NCBI GenBank assembly: GCA_015852425.1 | Contig: JAAAIG010000609.1 | Span: 10,838 to 24,093 of the forward strand | DNA from: Gryganskiella cystojenkinii | Taxonomy: Eukaryota > Mortierellomycota > Mortierellomycetes > Mortierellales > Mortierellaceae | Reading direction: 5' to 3' | Length of the DNA: 13,256 nt | Shown here: positions 1-9,065 of the stretch, one piece after another | Numbering within the stretch: the first letter of the stretch is position 1 | How the letters are laid out: each line of letters begins with the position of its first letter | The notes under the pieces: model-generated | The model's input: only the letters and a program-made list of their open reading frames with translations | Databases searched by the model: none | What the model was told of the DNA's origin: nothing | Translations under genes and position numbers: made by a program

Positions 1-169
1 TTGAAATGGAAGACCACTAACCACCCCCCCACACCCCTTTATTTCCCGAGATTGTAAGTATGTAAGTAAAATGTTCATATCAAGTTTTTTTTTGCTCTGT
101 TTCGTTTTATATTCTTTCTTTATTTCGACTCCTCCCCCTCCCCTCAAAAAAACTCTGTTTTGTTCAAGG

Positions 170-3100
170 ATGAGGCCTTGTCTAACGCTCATTGTTGCCT
201 TGGGCATAGCAGTGAAGTTCTCAAAGGTCTCAGCAGAGTCAACCCCATCATCAAAGTCTCAAGTCGTCATGTCCTACAAGGGAGTGTTCAATGACCTTTT
301 TGATCCTTTGAGCCCAAGTCAGAAACAGCAGCCTTATACTACCCTTGTTCCGATACAGCTCAAGGACAACGACACGTTTGGGTCCGATGAAGATGATGAC
401 CGGGACAGCGACAACGAGGAAGCGGAATCTGAGGGCGGCAAGAAAGAGGCAGACAAAGCTACCGACGCCAAAGAAAATGAGGGCGTTCAAGAAAATGATG
501 ATGATGGCGATGACGATGATGACGAGGAAGCGGAATCTGAAGGCGGCAAGAAAGAGGCAGACAGAGCTACCGACCCCAAAGAAAATGAGGGCGTTCAAGA
601 AAACGATTATGATGGCGATGACGATGATGACGACGATCATGAGGACGATGTTCCTGGTAATCTCGAGGATGATATTGAGGCTCACGGAGACAAGTATAGT
701 AAATCCATCCTGAGCCCCATCGCTGTCGATCCTCCACTTCCAGAGTTTGCCCGCCGTACCCATCCAGTCCAACCAGTTCGCATCCGAGCCAAGGACATAG
801 ATAAGCCACATTCGACTAACAAGTTTTACGGGAACCTCATGCTCAAGGATTCACATGCTCCACTATGGACCCACCCTTACGGTCTTCGGTGGGAAAGCAC
901 AGGTCTGGTTCACCACGGACTTGGCATCTCTCATATCGATGATAACTCAAAATCATTTGGCCCACCAGATGAACAGATAGCCGCGGCTCGAGCTACGATC
1001 TCAAGTGAGCATGACCAAGGGGATACGAGCTCTAAATTCTATATCAACCCGTTCTTAGTCAGCATGGGATTGTCCGCGACGGAACTCGACCATCACCACG
1101 ACATGACCATTGGTGATTTTGGAGAATTTGGGTGCACAATGATCCTTTTGCCAGCCAAGGAAAAGGCTGAGGGCCGTCTCGAGAATCCAATGGAGTATAT
1201 TCGCATACCGATCGTTCGCGGAATGGCGTTTATCACTGGCGTCTATAACAACTTGACGCCCAGGTTCTTTTCCACCGTCTTGATCCGGACGGTGACCCTG
1301 GATACGAGATTTCCTTCAAGAGATGGATGGGTCAAATATCGGTTCTTGATCGAGAACGGGATCACCTGGTTGGTCTATGCGAAGACAGATGACAATCAAA
1401 GTCCATCACTCAGATTGGAAATGCGGAGTCCAAAAGAAGTCGTGGCGACCTCGGGCAAGTTCAAGGGCCTAATCCAAATATCCAAAGTCCCTGCGGGGAA
1501 CGAGATCGACGCCGAGACAATTTACGACAGGTCTATTGGAACCTATGCTACCCAAGGCGAACTTGTTCTCCGCGAGAAATACTTTGGGAGGTAACGAAGA
1601 CATGCATCCATCGGAGTTGGTACAGATGGTACCTGAGCGAATGAATATTAACATTAACCTTGAGAACCTTTGTTTCAAAAACAGAGTGTCAGGCGCATAC
1701 AGAATTGACTGGAAGTTGGAGGGAAACCCACACCAGCAGTTCATCCATTTTACTCTGCCTCATCACCGTGCAATTCTGACTGACAAGGCCGCCCCAACTT
1801 CCTTGGCCCTCCCCTCAACAACAAAGGGCAAGATGGTGGCATATGTGGGCTCGACCTGGCACCTCTACGAGCCTGAACGTGTCACAGTTGGATTCCTGCC
1901 GGATGGATGGTCTGATAACGTGACACCCGAACAACTGAAAGTGATTCGAGAGCACGCCGAGGTTGACAGTCAACGAGACTTCGCGGAGCTCACAGACGTG
2001 GATTCCATGTACTTTGCGGGCAAGGGACTGGCCAAGTTCGGACTTTTATGTTTGGTCCTCAAGGATGTGCTCAAGGAGGAGGGACTTGTTTTAAAAAAGT
2101 GTCTTGAAAAACTCAAGAAAGCATTCTCCAGATTCATGGAGAATCGACAAATGTTTCCGTTGGTCTATGACACGACTTGGAAGGGAATGATCAGTCTTCA
2201 GGGCCTGGAACAGGGACCGTTGGCTGACTTTGGCAATAGCTGGTACAAGTACGTATAATCCATTGGGCGACAGGGAATCAACTCGCGTACTTTTGACGTT
2301 TCTGGCTAATGTATCGTTGTTGTTGCACTATCGTATAGCGATCATCACTACCACTACGGGTACTTTATACATGCCGCCGCAATCATCCGATACATGGATC
2401 CAACTTGGAGGACAGAGGAACTTAAAACTTATGTTCAAGTCCTCCTACGGGATGTTGCCAATCCTTCACAGGACGATGTCTTCTTCCCGGTCTTTCGATC
2501 CTTTGACTGGTTTATGGGTCATTCTTGGTCTCAAGGAGTCTTTGTCGCTTACGACGGCAAGGACGTGGAGTCGATCTCGGAAGATATCAACCTATTCTAT
2601 GCCATGTCGCTTTGGGCCAATGTCACTGAACAACCCAACCTGCAACACTTGGGTCAAATCATGCTCACGGTCGCTCGCCGAAGTATCCAGTCATATTTTT
2701 TGCTGGAAGACGATAACAAAAACCACCCACCGGTCTTTGTCGGCAACAAGGTTACGGGTATTCTATTCGAGAACAAGGTTGATCATACCACGTACTTTTC
2801 GCCTCGTATAGGTAAGCGAATGGATTGTTGACTCTTGGATTTCCTAGGCCTTTGAATGCCGTTTCCTAGGCCTTTGGATGCCATTGGTGCTTTGAATTCT
2901 AAACAATCTGTCTCTTCCCGTGATCCAAATCAACCAGAGTGCATCCAAGGCATCCAGATGATCCCAGCCACACCGGCACTGCCATTGGTCCGTCGCAGGG
3001 AGTTTGTTCTTCAGGAATGGGAGAGTCTGTTGCAAGATAGGGTCAAGGAAGTTGTCGACGGATGGAAGTCAGTCCTGATGTTGAACTACGGAACTTTGAA

Positions 3101-3209
3101 CAAGTCTGCTGCTTGGGAATACTTTACCCAAGAGGATAGCAAAGTTCCCTTGGACGACGGCATGACCAGGACCTGGGCATTGTTCTATGTCGCGTCTCAA
3201 AGTCTTTGA
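170..3209 (+). CDS. Secreted endo-1,3-beta-glucanase, glycoside hydrolase family 81 (4 exons)
   Basis: Hydrolyses internal beta-1,3-glucan linkages of cell walls; fungal GH81 enzymes (yeast Eng1/Dse4 and Acf2 type) act in cell separation or wall turnover. Exons 170-1590, 1685-2248, 2339-2811 and 2938-3209; the three introns are GT-AG, 94, 90 and 126 bp, and every junction keeps phase. The product is 909 aa. ATG 170 has A at -3 and opens a signal peptide (MRPCLTLIVALG..., likely cleavage after VSA, residue 22). An in-frame ATG at 71 would add 33 residues with a second hydrophobic stretch and is less likely. Residues 83-154 are an acidic duplication. The GH81 domain begins near residue 217 (NKFYGNLML, then WTHPYGL). 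DHHYHYGY at 663-670 supplies the catalytic Asp663; ESISE at 739-743 supplies Glu739 and Glu743, with family spacing. IQGIQMIPATPA and a C-terminal LDDG complete the fold. No carbohydrate-binding module, GPI signal or membrane anchor is seen at the C-terminus. Confidence 0.93.
416..631 (+). repeat. 108-bp tandem duplication coding an acidic 36-aa repeat
   Basis: Positions 416-523 and 524-631 are two head-to-tail copies of one 108-bp unit with only a few substitutions and no length change, so the frame is kept. Each unit encodes EEAESEGGKKEAD, then a KENEGVQEN segment, then an Asp-rich run (residues 83-118 and 119-154 of the glucanase). A further Asp-rich run follows the second copy. Confidence 0.93.
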
Positions 3210-3788
3210 TGGATAATCGTCACAAATCAGCATGGAAAAAATATCACAAACAGGATTTTTAGAACCACTTGAACGTGCCTTTTGGCGATCCTACAGATAC
3301 AACTCATACATTCTTAATTTTTAACCACATCCAACACCATTCCATCGCCACAGATACAATGAATGTCAATCAGACATAGAGTTCAGGGTGGGATCACAAC
3401 CAAATCCTTCTACTGTTTTGGCGTTTTGTACACAAGGCTTTTGCTTTTCTCGCGTTTTACGATAAATGACATGAGACACTTGTATCTAGAAAAAAAACCA
3501 TTCAAGAGCCGTCGATGGTTTTCGTTCTTGCCCAAGCTCTTTCAAGGCGTAAACACATGGAAAATCAGCGCGCAGTGTTGTTTGGTAAAAACAGGGGAGA
3601 ATCAAGGGGGGAAGAGGCGAGGTAGGTTAGCAATGGTTGATCTACATGATTACGTTTTAGAAAATATTCTTGTTTGATAGTCCACTTGTATGTTATTAAG
3701 GGGGATAGGAACAGAGGAGATACCATTGTGTATTTTGGACTTGAAGAGTCTTGCTGGTGTTATTCACAGTTATTTGAAATTCAAATTG
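3210..3788. other. Non-coding interval downstream of the glucanase gene
   Basis: This holds the 3' UTR of the GH81 gene and the spacer to the minus-strand locus. The phrase acagatacaa occurs twice (about 3293 and 3351). A 104-codon open frame at 3363-3677 shows no domain and no coding-like third-position bias. I see no RNA gene or mobile element. Confidence 0.5.
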
Positions 3789-4141
3789 CTATTTATGTCT
3801 AATCTTGGATCGGCCTACGCGCTTTAACACTATTATGCTCCGCAGAGTTTTGTTTATTTGACCAAGAACTTGGATCGGTCTAATACAACCAAAGCAGAGG
3901 TAATTGTCTTCGGTGTCCCAGACAGTTGTGTGGTAGACGTCGAAGTTGTTGAAAAGACCGAAGCTGCTGAGTGACGCGGGATCGAGGTGACCTGGTTTGG
4001 TGGCACGCCCTCCTTTTGGAAGCTGAGGACCTTGCTGGCTACGATATGATCGTGATCTAGGTTGTGAAAGTAGTAGCGCAATGGTCGATGGGCATCCGAG
4101 GGGACGGGACGGGGAGGATATTGGAAGCTGTAGAGATCCAT
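3789..4141 (-). pseudogene. Unresolved small minus-strand locus with an apparent frame switch
   Basis: An ATG at 4141 (minus strand, A at -3, G at +4) opens a 95-residue frame beginning MDLYSFQYPPRPVPS and ending at a stop at 3854. Its first half (DAHRPLRYYFHNLDHDH, ASKVLSFQKEGVPPNQ) looks like coding sequence. From about 3990 downward the coding-like signal (C-ending codons) moves to the frame shifted by +2, which reads SSFGLFNNFDVYHTTVWDT and stays open to a stop at 3789. No GT-AG intron of believable length bridges the two frames. The locus may be a frameshifted pseudogene, a sequencing indel or a chance overlap of open frames. I do not recognise the family. It converges on the glucanase gene and diverges from the transposase-like gene. 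Confidence 0.35.
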
Positions 4142-4509
4142 GATTGTAGAGTGGTTTTCTGTGGATAGACAGTGGAGGACACAGAGTGAAGGTGGTTTGG
4201 AAAGTTGTGGAGAGAAGGGAATGGAAAAGGCATATCTTTTTGAGATCACATACCGAGACTCTTCATGCTATCCAGGTTGGTGTCTTCATCCACAAAAGTC
4301 TTACATCCCCGCAGTCGGAGAACACGGTCCAACGAACGTCTTGTCCGCGTCCGCGAAAAACTTTTTTTTTTTTTTTTTGAAAAACTGCCGTCTTGCTTGA
4401 TTATTCACACGTGACTCGAATGCTCTATGACGTCACATGGTCGGGATTATAATAAGACATGCTCGCTGTGCATTGCTTCCGACCACGCCAATTCACCAAT
4501 GGCACCACC
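4142..4509. promoter_or_regulatory. Divergent promoter region with E-box, AP-1/Gcn4-like half site and CRE
   Basis: This lies between the minus-strand ATG at 4141 and the plus-strand ATG at 4510. It contains CACGTG (4408-4413, bHLH-type E-box), the overlapping TGACTC (4412-4417), and the full palindrome TGACGTCA (4428-4435, the CRE/ATF bZIP site). A TATA-like attataataa follows near 4446-4455. A T17 tract lies at 4362-4378. The minus-strand side is pyrimidine-rich as read from 4270 to 4142, as in many fungal leaders. Confidence 0.5.
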
Positions 4510-6515
4510 ATGAATCCGCTGAAAGTCAAGGACATCTTTCTACAGTCCACGGACTTTCGCCCCGCGGATCCAGTCAAACCCTATCCCATTCCAAGAGATG
4601 CCAATTCACCTGGGCTCTTCACAGCCACTTTTACTTCGGACCAGTTTCGAACCTTCTGGTCGAAGGAACGCGTCGCCTTTCAGTGGGAGTACCAGTCCGA
4701 GGCTGGGTTCAGGGATGTTGCGCGTACAGCCGGGAGCACGCTTCTCCCCTTTCACACTGTGCCCCGAGAGAATGGTATCGGGAAACCAAGACTTTACGAC
4801 TGGTCTTTTCGATTCCAGTGCCGACGGCACCGGCCTTCAAAAACACTCGCGATCAAACGCGAGTCTATCGGGGTTGGTTGTCAAGTTTACATCCGGATGC
4901 GAAAGCTCGTCGCGGAGGACAGGATCCAGGTCGAATACTCTTGGCGACATAACCATGATACGTCCTCAGAGGCCATGGCAAAACTTCCGAACGGGTACAA
5001 CGAGTTGCAATGGACAAAAGCCAAGGTCGCGGAGGGACTTGACTGGAAGGACATTAAGGGTCAATGTCGTTCGTCTTCCTCTTCTCCTCCACCTCTCCAA
5101 GATACTGTTCAAGAAGCGGACCGGCAGTCGGATCGAGAGGGAGGATCCCTTGCTACACGCATCACGTATGATCACTATCGGAGAGTGATTTATCGTCAAC
5201 AGACGGGCGAATCTCGGAAATCGAACGACATCTCGACAAGTGTGAAACGCTGGATGGAGCAGATTACTAAGGAAGGTGGAAAGAGCATGTTTGAAGATCA
5301 TATCAACGACAACCCCGACAACTTTATAATTGCCTGGAGTACACCCTTTCAACTTAAGGTATTGACGACAATTCCTTTGAATCTCTCAAAAATCGTGGGA
5401 TGGCAGAATTTTATGCTCCGTTGCTCTAACTCATCCTCGCTCTTGCGTAGATCATGGGCGAGAACAGTACCAGTGCCTTCATCGACACTAACGACACGGC
5501 CGTCAAGTCCATTAAACGGAACGTGGCGAACTCCCGAGTGACCACGTCCGCTTATCTCGTCACGTTGCTGGTAACAGACAAGACTATTCAGGGAAGCGTC
5601 CCCATTGCTTATATGATTTGCGGCTCAGAGTCAAGGTATGTTGATGGGAATAATGGCACGCGGAGGAGCTAAAAAAAAGAGAGTCGGAAAAGTTTGAGTC
5701 GCTAAATTTACATACGCGCGAGATGTACGATATTGACCGACTCTATTTTCGACATTTCTAGTGTTGTTCTGGAAAAATGGCTGACATGGCTGAAAACGGA
5801 CTGTGGATTCAGTGCTTCCACGCTCATGGTCGATTGTTCTCTTGCAGATGTCGAGATCATCAAGCGCGGAGTCTCCTTCATATCGATCTACTATGACCCA
5901 TTTCATGTGAGGAAGGCATGGGAGCGAAAGATGGTGCAGTTCCACTCAGTACGTCAATCAAGCCGTCTCTTTACACGTTTCTACTCTAACTCATGAGCTG
6001 GATAAATGATTCTGACCCAAGCAATATATTTTTTCGTTTCTTGTTATCATGACCGTAGATTTCGGAATGGGATACCATGCGTCCGCAGTTACAACAGATT
6101 CGATCAGCATCATCGGCAGAGAAGTTGGTGGCTGCATGGAATGCCTTCTTGACCAAATTCCCTGGTGCAACTGAGATGATCCAGTACCTCGGACAATGGC
6201 TGAATCCAAACTTGGCTGCGAAGTGGGTGCTTTATATGCGAGAGGTGAGTGCAAGGACCTACACAACACTGTCGACAGCGGTAATGGTGATCAAAGTATG
6301 GTACTAATCATAGTTTTATTTCTGGTTTGTATTTTCAGTATCAATCTCCTCAACATGTCGAGGCTCTTGAGGTTGCAGAAACCTGGCAAGGGATCCTGAA
6401 GAAACATTCTCTGGGAAAGCGACGAGACATGCGAGCGGACAGTGTGATCTTCCTTCTGCATGGGCAGATTGATGCAGAGTTCGAAGAGCTCTACTCCATG
6501 GCCCAAGCCGGATGA
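4510..6515 (+). CDS. MULE-like (Mutator superfamily) transposase-derived protein with WRKY/GCM1-type zinc finger (5 exons)
   Basis: Exons 4510-5358, 5451-5635, 5762-5948, 6059-6244 and 6339-6515; introns of 92, 126, 110 and 94 bp are GT-AG and phase-consistent, giving 527 aa. ATG 4510 sits in a very strong context (caccaccATG); ATG 4459 in the same frame is the alternative. Residues about 95-160 hold Cys104, Cys124, His147 and His149 (C-x19-C-x22-H-x-H), the FAR1/WRKY-GCM1 zinc-finger layout of MULE transposases. A Ser/Pro linker follows (residues 187-196). The DDE RNase-H-like core shows FIDTNDT (Asp295), MVDCSLADVE (Asp369), the D-x2-H signature YYDPFHVRKAW (Asp390, His393), and VAETWQ...LGKRR (Glu483), corresponding to the family's N-x-x-E-S-W. 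No SWIM zinc finger follows. The presence of all catalytic residues with four spliced introns fits either an old transposon copy or a domesticated DNA-binding gene. I did not find terminal inverted repeats by eye. Confidence 0.8.
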
Positions 6516-6950
6516 GGTTCGCTTGAGTGTGTGTTTTTGGGTAAACGTTTAAAAGCGTAAATGGTATCTCGAAAAGGGTAACGTGCCCTCGGGATTACCG
6601 CCAAGGGCTAGACAGGTCTCAGTGAAAAGACTGCTTCTACCGATCCCAAGTCAGATCTTTGATTTTGAGCGAACTGGTAACAGGTACAGTATAGCAACGA
6701 GCACGAGAGCTACAGCAACGGCAGGGATGAGGAGAACCAAAACGAATAAAAAACGCCACCAACCTCGTTGCCGTGACGTCTTTTTGGTCTCTCGTACAGA
6801 CAGACGACCAGGGCAAATTGAACAAACGGCCCGTTTCCCAACTCTGCGCTGCAACTTAATTCGTTTTGACCATCGCGCGTTGTTTGAACTTGCTTTCATT
6901 TTCATTCACTGTTCGTCCCCTTTTTTCGATCAAATCAAAAAGATCAAAGA
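6516..6950. promoter_or_regulatory. Intergenic region and promoter of the PIG-L gene
   Basis: This is the 3' UTR of the transposase-like gene followed by the upstream region of the next gene. A TGACGTC element (CRE-like, lacking the last base of the palindrome) lies near 6773-6779. The stretch before ATG 6951 is T-rich. Open frames here lack domain signatures. Confidence 0.35.
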
Positions 6951-8271
6951 ATGCTGCTCTATGCCTTTTACGCGCTGCTGATCACGACCGTTGGTGGCTA
7001 TGCATTCTTCCACAGTCGGTTTCTCAAGACTCCCCTGACCCGGACGAGCATTGCTCTCGTGATTGCCCATCCTGATGATGAAGTCATGTTCTTTGGACCT
7101 ACGCTTGCAGAGCTGACACGACCTGAGAACGGAAACACTGTCCGTGTCTTGTGCATGTCAAGCGGTACGTTGTGTGTATCTCACTAAAAGCCTTTTGAAC
7201 GAATGAAAATTGGAGTATAGTTTTTCGCCTTGAAAACATATACAAAATGTCAAAACGATCGTTAAATTTTCTTTGTATCACACGATAGGAAACCACGACG
7301 GTTTGGGTGAGACGCGTAAGAAGGAATTAGTGGCGAGCTGCAAGTCCTTTGGTATTCGTGAATCCCATGTTACCGTTCTAGAGCGCGAGTATGTCGCAGA
7401 TACAGGATCTCTCTTTTTTTTTGTTATCTTTTCAGGACGGTGACCTACAGTGCCAATGATGGCTAATCAGACAGGCGTCCCTTTTTTTTAGGGAGCTCAA
7501 GGATGGACCAAAGGAACTCTGGGACCCCTCTCTTGTCGGCGATCAGATGAACCTCTTTGCCAAGAAACACAATATCGAGACGGTAATTTTAAAACAAGAG
7601 CCGCCGTATCTGGACAGCGATTGAAACAGAAAGTGGATGGCAACTGGATCATCAGACTCACACATCTTCTTGTTTACTTGGTTGAATCCATTAGCTTATT
7701 ACTTTTGACGAGAAAGGCGTTTCGGCTCACACCAACCATATCGCTTGTTATGTTGGATTGACGTAAGTGGGATGGTGCCTATTCAAAATCCCCCCCCCAC
7801 AAAAGTAAAAGATGAATGGTAAGAAGGGGACTCAAAAAAACTTGGCAAAAACCCTCGTGACTCAATTTTCTTCAAACTTTTTTATTGTTCCAAAACAGCT
7901 ACTTTATCCAGACGTTCAAGGAGCGTACACCTGTCAAGACCTGCTATGTCCTCAAGTCTGTGAGTCTCCTTCGCAAGTACATCTCGATTCTTGATCTTCC
8001 TTTTACGATGGTCATGACCGAGGCCTTGATGCCGTTGGTCTCTCAATACATGGGCGTAGGAGGCGCCGCAGCCCTGATCGGTGGGCAAAACTCGACAACG
8101 AACAGGACCAACTTGAGACCTTTGGAGTTGTTATTTGTGAGTTCACCCTCAGCGATCGTTCAGGCCAAGGGCGCGATGGAAAAGCATGAGAGTCAGATGG
8201 TCTGGTTCCGTAAAATCTATGTGATCTTTTCTAGATACATGTCTGTGAACGAGCTGAGGAGGGTCATGTAA
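6951..8271 (+). CDS. GPI12: N-acetylglucosaminyl-phosphatidylinositol de-N-acetylase (GPI12/PIG-L; 5 exons)
   Basis: Removes the acetyl group from GlcNAc-PI, the second step of GPI-anchor synthesis, on the cytoplasmic face of the ER. Exons 6951-7164, 7289-7388, 7492-7582, 7695-7762 and 7899-8271; introns of 124, 103, 112 and 136 bp are GT-AG and keep phase. The 281-aa product is close to human PIG-L and yeast Gpi12 in length. Residues 1-20 form an N-terminal membrane segment (MLLYAFYALLITTVGGYAF). The metal-binding motif AHPDDE is at 39-44, with His40 and Asp43 as expected ligands and Asp42 the likely base. SSGNHDGLGETRKKEL follows across the first junction. FDEKGVSAHTNH (139-150) gives the second metal-site histidines, His147 and His150. 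IFSRYMSVNEL near the C-terminus is the usual family ending. ATG 6951 has A at -3. A second possible acceptor (ttttcag near 7435) inside intron 2 gives a poorer family match. Confidence 0.95.
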
Positions 8272-8930
8272 GAAAAGACATTTTCTACTCTGGACCAAAA
8301 ACAGCGGTTCCAAAACAACTTGCTGCAAGTTTCTTTGCTATGTTTGCAATGGTAAAAGCATAAAACGATAACTACACGCGATAGATTTTAAAAAATGACG
8401 GACAGTCCCCTTGGGGTCATCGGATAGCTCTTTTGAAGGAGGACCGCTGAAAACATTGGGATAAAAGGTCGAAATGCTGGATGTCCTCAGAAACCGAGGA
8501 GCCTCCTTCCGTTTCTCCTCTATACCATTCCCTCTTTCATCAATCTGTGGTGCAAAGTCAATTGCCCCCCCCCCCCCCCTGAGACTTGTTCGATCAGTCA
8601 AACCTTGTTGCTTGCTGTGTTTGGAGTCACAAACCGATTTCCTGGGACGCAAGATTTCGAATTTTTTTCAGACACAAAAAACTAGGCTGGAAAGACGCTG
8701 AATTGGATCGGATTAATGGTGCGTGCAACCACACCGAGCTCGAAGTTCAAGTGGGTGAGGAGAGAATTGAGAAGTAGACGAGGGCGACCCAGGCAATCTG
8801 GTTTATGAGACTGAGGATAACAGAGCAGTGTGACTGATTCTCAATCCATGCTCGTCTGAAGAGCGGGAGACAAGGGGTACAGAGCGTGTGCGCGAACTTC
8901 CAAGGAAAAACCGTATTCTTTCCAGTCTCT
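8272..8930. other. Intergenic region downstream of PIG-L with a C15 homopolymer
   Basis: This holds the 3' UTR of the PIG-L gene and spacer. A run of 15 C lies at 8565-8579. A minus-strand open frame (8652 to 8338) contains a stretch of plausible coding composition (IDFAPQIDERGNGIEEKRK, then SGPPSKELSDDPKGTVRHF), but it passes through the poly-C run and matches no family I know. I do not annotate it as a gene. Confidence 0.4.
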
Positions 8931-9065
8931 GCTTCTCTTTTTTATATCCTCCTCCCCTTTTTCTCCACACTCAGCCCCGCCAAACGTCGCTTTCATTCTC
9001 GCTCCTCGCGTCGCCGACATTCCTTTCACTTTACAGTGCATTAGCCACACAGATGTAAGGCACCC
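8931..9065 (+). promoter_or_regulatory. Pyrimidine-rich promoter and leader of the velvet gene
   Basis: A TATA-like ttttatatcc lies at about 8940-8949, followed by a strongly C/T-rich stretch to about 9032, a usual fungal promoter and transcription-start context. At 9053-9058 the sequence reads atgtaa: an ATG followed at once by a stop, and also a good splice donor (GTAAGG at 9055). Confidence 0.4.

Noticed and set aside
71..169. ATG at 71 as the glucanase start
   Set aside because: It adds a Phe/Ser-rich stretch and a PPPPL run from a T/C-rich leader ahead of a complete signal peptide that begins at ATG 170, which has a better context.
251..811. Long minus-strand open frame opposite the acidic region
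   Set aside because: It is the complement of the Asp/Glu-rich repeat codons, giving Ile/Val/Phe-rich nonsense; the plus strand carries a clear GH81 gene.
1591..1625. 35-bp intron ending at the tacag at 1625
   Set aside because: Too short, and it lacks a branch point. The 94-bp intron ending at 1684 has a TTAAC branch-like site and restores the GH81 alignment.
3363..3677. 104-codon open frame downstream of the glucanase
   Set aside because: No domain, no third-position bias and no acceptable homology by eye; likely 3' UTR or spacer.
6583..6981. 132-codon open frame before PIG-L
   Set aside because: It runs through the promoter and overlaps the PIG-L start in another frame; its composition is not coding-like.
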